From contig JAICGL010000009.1 of assembly GCA_025923175.1 (NCBI GenBank), forward strand, positions 1 through 19,518: a stretch of DNA of 19,518 bases, read 5' to 3'. A program made the translations under genes and the position numbers. This document shows positions 14,067 to 19,518 of this stretch, piece after piece; the stretch's first letter is position 1, and each line of letters begins with the position of its first letter. The notes beneath the pieces were generated by a model. It had not been told where the DNA came from. It ran no database searches and was given only the letters and a program-made list of their open reading frames with translations. Origin of the DNA: Acidimicrobiia bacterium. Lineage in GTDB: Bacteria; Actinomycetota; Acidimicrobiia; IMCC26256; BP-133.

Positions 14067-14684
14067 CTACCGCCGAGCTTTGGCTCGACGAGCCGCCGCC
14101 GGGCGAAAAGCGGCGTTCCCGTCGACCGCGTCGACGAGCGCGTCAACGGTGCGCCAGAACGGCTCGGGGCTGCGGGCGGCTCGGCTGACGATGAGCGCGC
14201 CCTCGAACGCCGACATGACGAGGTCGGCAAGCACCACGCCGCTTTCCGTGGTGATGCCCCAGGATTCGAAGCAGCCGACGAGTGCGGCGCGCCATCGGGC
14301 GAACACCGTGTCGAACTCCACGGTGAGGTCCTCGTCGTAGGGCGCCAGTTCGAGAACCATCGTGGCGATCGAGCACCCGTGCTTGTAATCAGAGGCTTCG
14401 AGGCGCTGCACCATTCCCTCGGCCAGCACGCGGATCAGTGAAGCCGGATCAGTTGCCTGGCTCGCCGCTTCGGCGACCGTCACCTCGATCTCGTCGCCGG
14501 CCAACGCAGTCGCTTCCTGGGCAAGTTCGTGCTTGCCCCCCGGGAAATGGAAGTAGATCGACCCTCGCGGGGCGCCGCTGCCCTCGATCACGTCGGAGAA
14601 CGCGGTGGCGTGATAGCCGCGCTGGCCGAAGAGTTCGCTGGCGGCATGGATCATTCGGGAACGGCTGTCGGTGCGTCGGGGCAT
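14067..14684 (-). CDS. TetR-family repressor, LmrA/YxaF-like
   Basis: The start is ATG 14684 (MPRRTDSRSRMIHAASELF). The 205-residue protein has the TetR helix-turn-helix at about 27-46: ATAFSDVIEGSGAPRGSIYFHFPGGK. The GAPRGSIYFHFPGGKHEL variant, and the later KHGCSIATMVLEL, are typical of the LmrA/YxaF branch, which control multidrug or flavonoid-responsive genes in other bacteria. The C-terminal half should bind a small-molecule inducer and form the dimer. A TAGAAT -10 ends seven bases before the ATG, so the message is probably leaderless, and a near-perfect palindrome lies 18 bases upstream of the ATG. It is followed by the ABC exporter genes on the same strand and is divergent from the molybdoenzyme gene, so it probably controls both. 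The inducer is unknown. Confidence 0.92.
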   Translation of the reverse strand: MPRRTDSRSRMIHAASELFGQRGYHATAFSDVIEGSGAPRGSIYFHFPGGKHELAQEATALAGDEIEVTVAEAASQATDPASLIRVLAEGMVQRLEASDYKHGCSIATMVLELAPYDEDLTVEFDTVFARWRAALVGCFESWGITTESGVVLADLVMSAFEGALIVSRAARSPEPFWRTVDALVDAVDGNAAFRPAAARRAKARR

Positions 14685-14691
14685 CGACTCG

Positions 14692-14697
14692 ATTCTA
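14692..14697 (-). promoter_or_regulatory. Probable -10 of a leaderless TetR promoter
   Basis: The minus strand reads TAGAAT, then seven bases, then the TetR ATG (14684). A TANNNT element at this distance is the usual actinobacterial layout for a transcript that starts at or next to the start codon. A -35 match is weak (GTCTGC or TGTCTG, inside the palindrome). No Shine-Dalgarno is seen, which agrees with a leaderless message. Confidence 0.6.
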
Positions 14698-14699
14698 CC

Positions 14700-14727
14700 T
14701 TGATAAGTCTGCTGGCAGACATATAAA
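14700..14727 (+). promoter_or_regulatory. Sigma-70-type promoter for the molybdoenzyme/Rieske genes
   Basis: TTGATA (14700-14705) and TATAAA (14722-14727) are separated by 16 bases on the plus strand, a strong housekeeping-type promoter. Transcription would begin near 14734, giving a leader of about 37 bases before ATG 14771, in which a GGACGGGGGG ribosome site is found. The spacer is almost wholly occupied by the palindrome at 14703-14724, so repressor binding would exclude RNA polymerase. Confidence 0.72.
14703..14724. promoter_or_regulatory. Probable TetR operator palindrome
   Basis: A 22-base palindrome: left arm ATAAGTCTGC (14703-14712), two central bases TG, right arm GCAGACATAT (14715-14724), with nine of ten positions paired and a perfect GTCTGC/GCAGAC core. 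It lies next to a TetR gene and inside the divergent promoter region: between -35 and -10 of the plus-strand promoter, and just upstream of the minus-strand TetR -10. TetR dimers usually bind such palindromes in front of their own genes. The assignment to this TetR is by position. Confidence 0.72.
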
Positions 14728-14770
14728 GTCCTAGGCTGCGCGTCATAGTTAAAAGGACGGGGGGCTAAGC

Positions 14771-15622
14771 ATGCGGAGCGCCGAGGCGTGGGTGCCGCGG
14801 GTGCCGACTCAGGACGAGATCCGGGAAGCTGAGGAACGCAAGGCGCCGTTCGTGGGCGACGATCGTGAAGGCCCGAAGCGCTCGGTTCCCAACACAACCC
14901 CGCTGCCGAACAAACGTTGGCCGGCCTTCAGCTACGTCGCGCCTCCGCCGGTGATCGACATGAGGAGCTGGTCCTTCGAGACCTACGGGTTGATCGACAC
15001 GCCCCTCAAACTCTCGTACGCCGAGTTCAAGGAACTGCCGACCGTCAGCACCAAGCAGGACCACACGTGCGTCGATCACGTCACCACCCCGGGGCACGAC
15101 TTCGAGGGGGTCGACTTCCAGACGATCGTGCGGCTCTGCGAGCCGGACCCGGAGTGCGAGTGGGTGCTGGTCGAATGCGACGGCGGCTACACGATCACGC
15201 ACCCGATCACCACGCCGATGGTCCTCATCTACAAGCGGAACGGTCTCCCGCTGGAGCCCGTCAACGGCTACCCACTGCGCCTGTGGGCCCTCGGCGAGTG
15301 GGGGTGGAAGACCCCGAAATGGGTGCGGCGCATCAAGTTCTGCGAGGAACGCGAGGTCGACTACTGGCACGGCTGGTACTACCTGCGGGGCATGGACCCT
15401 GAAGTGCTGGACGGCGGCTACGACACGAACGTCGGCTCGGACCTCGATCCAGCGGTCGTGGCGGATTTCAACTTCTTCACCTACGCCGAGATCACCCGGG
15501 ACCGGCGCCGGCAGCTGCACCTCCTCGGAGCACGCCCCTGGGGTATCGCCCAGCACAGGGCTCCGGTGTACATCGGCGACGAGAACTGGAACACCGAGAA
15601 CTACAAGTACACGCTCGGGTGA
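14771..15622 (+). CDS. Sulfite-oxidase-fold molybdopterin-dependent oxidoreductase, cytoplasmic
   Basis: The 283-residue protein has the oxidoreductase molybdopterin-binding fold of the sulfite oxidase/YedY/YuiH group. DHTCVDHVTTPGHDFEGVDF aligns with the family pattern HCVTGWSV...WEGV and places C100 as the molybdenum ligand; the downstream CDGGYTITHPI, NGYPLRLW and KTPKWVRRIKF match the usual ADGY, G-PLRL and K-KW--RI segments. The first 60 residues are a polar extension (AEAWVPRVPTQDEIREAEERK). There is no twin-arginine or Sec signal, so it should act in the cytoplasm, unlike YedY or periplasmic sulfite dehydrogenases. The C-terminal part (from about 200: GWYYLRGMDPEV) has no dimerisation domain that I recognise. 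It is followed 11 bases on by a Rieske protein that is a natural electron partner, and is divergent from TetR. Substrate unknown. Confidence 0.87.
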   Translation: MRSAEAWVPRVPTQDEIREAEERKAPFVGDDREGPKRSVPNTTPLPNKRWPAFSYVAPPPVIDMRSWSFETYGLIDTPLKLSYAEFKELPTVSTKQDHTCVDHVTTPGHDFEGVDFQTIVRLCEPDPECEWVLVECDGGYTITHPITTPMVLIYKRNGLPLEPVNGYPLRLWALGEWGWKTPKWVRRIKFCEEREVDYWHGWYYLRGMDPEVLDGGYDTNVGSDLDPAVVADFNFFTYAEITRDRRRQLHLLGARPWGIAQHRAPVYIGDENWNTENYKYTLG

Positions 15623-15633
15623 GGGGGAGAGAG

Positions 15634-16053
15634 ATGGAGCGGGACTGGCTGCCCAAAGCGAAAGAGTGGTACTTCGCCTGCAAGACGCAAGACGTTCCCG
15701 CCGGCGGCGTGCGGCGTGTGCACGTCTACGACCAGGAAATCCTTCTCACCAATCTTGATGGCGACTTCTACGCCATGGAGCCGTGGTGTCCCCACAACAT
15801 GGCGCCCCTGGAGTTCGGCCACGTCGATCGATCCGCCTGCGTCGTCTGCCCCGAGCACGCAATGAAGATCGACGTCAAGACCGGCGAGAACGTGTGCGGC
15901 CCGTACGGATCCTCCGGCGCGAAGTTCGAGCCGAACTGGACGTTCCCGGCGAGAGTCGAGAACGGGCGCGTCTACGTGCGAGTCAAGAGCGACGACGAGA
16001 TCGAGGACTACTACCGGAACTTCGAGATCCCGTTCAAAGCGACGGACGCCTAA
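15634..16053 (+). CDS. Rieske [2Fe-2S] protein
   Basis: The start is ATG 15634 because GAGGGGGAGAGAG lies just before it; a GTG at 15619 overlapping the previous stop is possible but leaves no room for a ribosome site. The 139-residue product contains both Rieske cluster motifs: C52-P-H54 in WCPHNMAPLEFGH and C72-P-E-H75 in VCPEHAMKIDVKTGE. The form is that of a small soluble Rieske ferredoxin with no signal peptide or membrane anchor, plus an acidic C-terminal tail. Two extra cysteines (C69 and the one in ENVCGPYG) are nearby. It is 11 bases after the molybdoenzyme gene and should pass electrons to or from its Mo centre. Its stop overlaps the stop of the converging nuclease gene. Confidence 0.93.
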   Translation: MERDWLPKAKEWYFACKTQDVPAGGVRRVHVYDQEILLTNLDGDFYAMEPWCPHNMAPLEFGHVDRSACVVCPEHAMKIDVKTGENVCGPYGSSGAKFEPNWTFPARVENGRVYVRVKSDDEIEDYYRNFEIPFKATDA

Positions 16054-17324
16054 CAGGACCGGGTCGAGACCGCGCTTCCTCCGGCGTTGAGCAGGTCGGC
16101 AGTGTCCCCGTCGTTGTTCCACACGAACGAGTTCGTCCAGCCGAGTTCGCCCGGACCCGCCGGCCCGCCACTGCGGACGATCACCGCCGCCCCGGGAGCG
16201 AGGGTGTATCCGGCGGGGAACCTGTACGTGTGCTTGATCCCTTCGTCGTGGATCGACCAGCCGGTGAGGTCGGCCGGCGCGGACCCCCCGTTGCGGACCG
16301 TGACCGCTTCGCCCTGACAATCGAGACCGGCAACCGTGACCGTCGTAACCGTGCCTCCGGTGGACGGACTCGTGGTGGTCGTCGTGGTCGAGGAAGCCGC
16401 AGGTGCCGGCTCCCCGACGCTCGGCGACGTGCCGTTGCAGGTCCGCAGCATCACCTTCAGGTCATCGACCTCGTTCTGATCAGCGCTCAGGTCCCACGCC
16501 TTCTTCACCGTCACCCAGTCCCGGGCGTACTGGCACCATGCCGCTTCACGGGTCGGCTTCCACTGGCCCGGGTCCAGATCGCTCTTGGACCGGTTGCTCG
16601 AGGCGCTCACCGCCTGCAGCGCTTCCGGATGGCTGAGGTCATTGGCGAACGCCCGACGCCGGGAGGCATCCCAGCCTGACGCTCCCGAGTCCCACGCCTC
16701 GGCGAGGGCGACCACGTGGTCGATGTCGAGCTCGGAGGGAACGCTGAAGATCAGCCCGTCATAGGCGCTGAACCAGTCGCCCGCCACCACCTTGCAGCCG
16801 TAGGGGTCAACCTGCGCCTTACTGCGGGACTCGTCGCGCAGAACCTCTTCACGCGTGTCGCAGCTGTCGCCGTCGTCATCGACCCAGTGATCGAACAGCC
16901 CCCGGTCGTACCCGGCCCGCACCCCCTCGGGCGCGACGCGCAACCCGGCGAGCACCGCCGTCGGGTCACCGGCCGGTGCGGGTCTGGTGGTCGTCGTTGT
17001 TGCCGTTTGCTTCGTCGTCGTCGTCGTCGTCGTCGGCCGAGGAGAACTCGTGGCCGTCGAACTCGGGACAGCCGTCGTGGACGTCCCCGGCGCCGTCGTG
17101 GTCGTCGAATCCGCCGTTGCCTCGCCGGTCGAAGGAGTCCCATTCCCCGGCGCTACGGCGGTCGTGACGGTCGCCGCCGCCGTGGTCTCAGTGGTGCGGC
17201 CCGCCTGCTCCGCCGGCTTCGACCCCTGCGAGGAGGCCCCGGCGACCCCGACCCAAACGGGAGCCAACCAGATGAGGACCTGTGCCCACCGGGGCAGTTT
17301 GCGGAAGCGATTCCAAAGGCTCAT
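16050..17324 (-). CDS. Secreted HNH/DUF1524-type nuclease with Thr-rich linker and lamin-tail-like domain
   Basis: The 424-residue protein has an N-terminal hydrophobic segment (about 12-30, after a basic stretch), a low-complexity Thr/Ser/Pro linker (about 40-118), a nuclease domain (about 120-300), a second Ser/Thr linker (308-330), and a C-terminal domain (331-424). The nuclease part shows the DUF1524/HNH pattern: ELDIDHVVALAEAWDSGA with D202/H203, and AVSASSNRSKSDLDPGQWKP with N244 and K247, as in actinobacterial exported HNH nucleases. Six cysteines lie in the nuclease domain and the C-terminal domain, consistent with disulfides outside the cell. The last domain (VTVRNGGSAPADLTGWSIHDE... 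AAVIVRSG... FVWNNDGDTADLLN) matches the lamin-tail (LTD) pattern, often joined to exported nucleases. Likely role: extracellular DNA or RNA degradation at the cell surface. Confidence 0.87.
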   Translation of the reverse strand: MSLWNRFRKLPRWAQVLIWLAPVWVGVAGASSQGSKPAEQAGRTTETTAAATVTTAVAPGNGTPSTGEATADSTTTTAPGTSTTAVPSSTATSSPRPTTTTTTTKQTATTTTTRPAPAGDPTAVLAGLRVAPEGVRAGYDRGLFDHWVDDDGDSCDTREEVLRDESRSKAQVDPYGCKVVAGDWFSAYDGLIFSVPSELDIDHVVALAEAWDSGASGWDASRRRAFANDLSHPEALQAVSASSNRSKSDLDPGQWKPTREAAWCQYARDWVTVKKAWDLSADQNEVDDLKVMLRTCNGTSPSVGEPAPAASSTTTTTTSPSTGGTVTTVTVAGLDCQGEAVTVRNGGSAPADLTGWSIHDEGIKHTYRFPAGYTLAPGAAVIVRSGGPAGPGELGWTNSFVWNNDGDTADLLNAGGSAVSTRSC

Positions 17325-17434
17325 GTCGGACGGTAAAGGTCAGGCGTGACGGGCCTGAGTTCTTTATCGGCGGGTTTGGAGCGCTTCCTGAATGCTGGGA
17401 ACTCTTGTCAGGTGTGCCGGGGCGGGAGCTGAGC

Positions 17435-19518
17435 TCAGCTGGCCTCGTCGAGGAGGTCCCAGGCGGCGCCGACGATGGTGATCGAGTCGATCCCGAAGGC
17501 GCGGTAGAGGTCGTCGACGTCGCCGGAGCGGCCGAAGTCGCTCACTCCGAGGCAGGTGGTGCGCTGGCCGTGGATGCCGGCGAGGAAGCTCAGCGTGTGG
17601 GGGTGCCCGTCCAGGACCGTGACGATCGGTGCCGCCCGGCCGGCGGGGAAGAGCCGGTCGAGGATGCCGTCGTCGCCGGGCCGGAGCCCCCGCCGGGCCT
17701 GGAGGGCGCGATAGACGAGGTCGGGCGACGTCAGGCAGATGACGTCTGCGCCCACGCCGACCGACGCCAGCTCATCAGCGGCAGCCAGTACCTCGGGGAG
17801 GACCACGCCCACCCCCACGAGGATGATGGCCGGAGGCGCGCCGGACGCGGTGCGGAGCCGATAACCACCGGCTAACACGTCCTGGCGGCGCTGCTCCCGC
17901 TGGGCGGCGTCGGTCGGCGCGGCGGCCAGCGCCTGGTCGATCGGCCGGGTGCTCAGTCTGAAGTAGGCCGAGCAGCCGTCCGGCCGGCCCAAACGGCCGA
18001 GGGCGTGGAGCAGGGTCCACTCCAGGTCCTGGCCGAAGGCCGGTTCCCAGGCGACGCAGCCGGGCTGCTCGAGCCCGACCGACGGAGTGATGATGGACTG
18101 GTGGGCGCCGCCCTCCGGGGCCAGGGTGACGCCGGACGGTGTGCCGACGAGGATCGACTGGCCTCCGGCATACATGCCGAACGACCACGGCTCCAGGCAC
18201 CGGGTGACGAACGCGTCGTAGATCGTGCCGATCGGGAGGAGCGGCTGACCGGAGCGCGACCAGGTGGCGCCGAGCTCGGCGAGCAGGCCGACGAGGTTCC
18301 CTTCGGCGATGCCGAGCTCGACGTGCTGGCCGTGGTTCGACTCCCGCCACCGCACGAGGACGTCGGGATCGTCGGCGAACCAGTCAATGCGGTCACCGTG
18401 GTGCCACACGCCGACCTTGTTGATCCAGCCGCCGAGGTTCGTCGACGAAGCCACGTCGGGGCTCACGGTTACGACGCGGGCGGCGACCTCGGGTGCGTCG
18501 CGAGCGAGGTCGACGAGCACACGCCCGAAGGCCTGCTGCGTCGAGGCGACCGCCGAATGGGGGCGCCCAAGATCGCTGGGGACGGGCGGGGGAGTGGAGA
18601 TGGCGATCTCCGGACGGGCCAGCCGGGCGGCAGCCTCCCGGCAGAGCAGCGCTTCGGCACTGCTGTCGTCGAACGGCGCCCATGGAGCCGACGGATCGGC
18701 GCCGAGGTGACGGCCGAGCTCGTCCCACTGCGGTTCGGTGAGCAGCGCGGAATGGTTGGCTGGATGACCCTGCGTCGGAAGCCCCCACGCCTTGATCGTG
18801 TAGGCGAACACGACCGTGGGACGGTCTGTCGCGGTGTAGGCGAGCTCGAAGGCGTCGAGCAGATCGGCGAGATCGTGACCGCCGAGATCCGCGGCGGCGG
18901 CGACGACGGCGTCGTCGTCGAGGTCGCCGAGCACCCTTTCGATGCTCCGCCGCCCGATGCCGTCCCCGGCGAGCCGGGCGCGTACGTCCGCAACCGGGCT
19001 GCGCAGCAGATGCTGGTACTCCTCGTTGCTCATCGAGTCGATGCGGTCTCGCAGCGCATCGCCGCCGGGCCGGTCGAAGAGCTCCCGTAGCCGCCGCCCG
19101 TACTTCACGGTGATCGCCTGCCAACCGGCGGCGTCGAACATCTGGCCGATGCGTCCGACGGCGATGTCGGGCACCACCCGGTCGAGCGACTGCCGGTTGA
19201 CGTCGATGACCCAGAGCACCTCGCCGAGGTGGGGAACCATTGGATCGACGAGCGCCTCCCACACGGCGCCCTCGTCGAGCTCCGCATCACCGACGAGCGC
19301 GACGTGGCGCCCGCCCGGCGGCACCTCGAAGTGCCCCGACACATACCGCTGCGCCAATGCGCTCCACAGCGTGGCCGTCGCACCGATGCCCACGGACCCG
19401 GTGGAGAAGTCGACGGGGTCAGGGTCCTTGGTCCGGCTCGGGTAGCTCTGCAGCCCGTGGAACGTGCGGAGTTCCGTGAGGTACCGCGCGTCGAGCCGCC
19501 CCAGCAGATAGTTGATGG
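17435..19518 (-). CDS. Transketolase/AceE-type thiamine-diphosphate enzyme, 5' end cut by window edge
   Basis: The frame is open from the right edge to TGA at 17435, giving about 693 visible residues; the GTG at 19393 is internal, since INYLLGRLDARYLTELRTFH and DPDPVDFSTGSVGIGA upstream are coding and family-typical. The thiamine-diphosphate motif reads GDAELDEG (near 19285) with VIDVNRQSLD further on, like the homodimeric pyruvate dehydrogenase E1 (AceE) pattern GDGEMDE and NLQRLDGPV. The second half (STQQAFGRVLVDLARD, VTVSPDVASSTNLGGWINK, VELGIAEGNLVGLL, LLPIGTIYDAF, GVTLAPEGGAHQSI) matches a group of transketolase-like proteins of about 790 residues in alphaproteobacteria and actinobacteria whose substrate is unsettled. 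Pyruvate dehydrogenase, transketolase or another 2-oxo-acid activity are all possible. No E2 or E3 gene is seen. The 110-base gap to the nuclease gene holds no gene. Confidence 0.88.
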   Translation of the reverse strand, partial: INYLLGRLDARYLTELRTFHGLQSYPSRTKDPDPVDFSTGSVGIGATATLWSALAQRYVSGHFEVPPGGRHVALVGDAELDEGAVWEALVDPMVPHLGEVLWVIDVNRQSLDRVVPDIAVGRIGQMFDAAGWQAITVKYGRRLRELFDRPGGDALRDRIDSMSNEEYQHLLRSPVADVRARLAGDGIGRRSIERVLGDLDDDAVVAAAADLGGHDLADLLDAFELAYTATDRPTVVFAYTIKAWGLPTQGHPANHSALLTEPQWDELGRHLGADPSAPWAPFDDSSAEALLCREAAARLARPEIAISTPPPVPSDLGRPHSAVASTQQAFGRVLVDLARDAPEVAARVVTVSPDVASSTNLGGWINKVGVWHHGDRIDWFADDPDVLVRWRESNHGQHVELGIAEGNLVGLLAELGATWSRSGQPLLPIGTIYDAFVTRCLEPWSFGMYAGGQSILVGTPSGVTLAPEGGAHQSIITPSVGLEQPGCVAWEPAFGQDLEWTLLHALGRLGRPDGCSAYFRLSTRPIDQALAAAPTDAAQREQRRQDVLAGGYRLRTASGAPPAIILVGVGVVLPEVLAAADELASVGVGADVICLTSPDLVYRALQARRGLRPGDDGILDRLFPAGRAAPIVTVLDGHPHTLSFLAGIHGQRTTCLGVSDFGRSGDVDDLYRAFGIDSITIVGAAWDLLDEAS

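Noticed and set aside
16966..17170. Runs of TCG/GTC triplets resembling a microsatellite or short tandem repeat
   Set aside because: On the coding strand they are Thr and Ser codons of the nuclease linker; there are no unique spacers or regular repeat units, so it is not a CRISPR or a mobile-element feature.
17427..17440. Perfect 14-base palindrome AGCTGAGCTCAGCT over the stop of the AceE-like gene
   Set aside because: It has no loop and no T-run, overlaps the coding end, and has no adjacent promoter or regulator gene; chance in a G+C-rich sequence is the simplest reading.
18005..19090. A 361-codon plus-strand frame within the AceE-like gene
   Set aside because: It is antisense to a well-supported enzyme frame and shows no domain, signal or ribosome site.

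Overview
This is a G+C-rich window with short intergenic gaps, frequent GTG starts, ATGA start/stop overlaps and a probable leaderless promoter. It reads as chromosomal DNA of a high-GC actinobacterium. An Acidimicrobiia-like soil or aquatic lineage would fit the family mix, but that is inference. There are no tRNA, rRNA, CRISPR, phage or insertion-sequence signals.

Layout. (1) 1-3510: a flavin-dependent luciferase-like monooxygenase cut by the left edge, a secreted GH43-type glycosidase, a small secreted four-cysteine protein, and a second GH43 copy in opposite orientation that is a pseudogene through an internal deletion. (2) 3592-5564: a minus-strand operon of a cupredoxin lipoprotein and two Tat-type ferritin-like proteins, a compact extracytoplasmic metal/redox set. 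(3) 5685-10433: a run of mostly single genes: an MscS-like TM-helix-repeat protein, a DUF1622-like membrane protein, a DinB-fold protein, an OsmC peroxiredoxin, a stand-alone LigD-type 3'-phosphoesterase, a beheaded SDR remnant and an MFS transporter. (4) 10601-11302: a helix-turn-helix protein with a membrane segment near its C-terminus. (5) 11299-16053: a TetR-centred locus. On the minus strand lie the TetR gene and a translationally coupled ABC-2 exporter (one permease and two ATPases that look like the two halves of YbhF). Divergently on the plus strand lie a sulfite-oxidase-fold molybdopterin enzyme and a Rieske protein. A near-perfect 22-bp palindrome fills the spacer of the plus-strand promoter and lies just upstream of the TetR -10. 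(6) 16050-17324: a secreted HNH/DUF1524 nuclease fused through a Thr-rich linker to a lamin-tail-like domain. (7) 17435-19518: an AceE/transketolase-type thiamine-diphosphate enzyme cut by the right edge.

How the genes may work together. The TetR locus is the most coherent unit: one LmrA/YxaF-like repressor appears placed to control both an exporter and a cytoplasmic Mo/Fe-S redox pair, suggesting combined conversion and export of a toxic compound. The cupredoxin/ferritin operon is the second: all three products carry export signals and visible metal ligands, and the two ferritin-like proteins share an unusual N-terminal segment before the Tat motif. Both functional readings are inferences from domains and layout.
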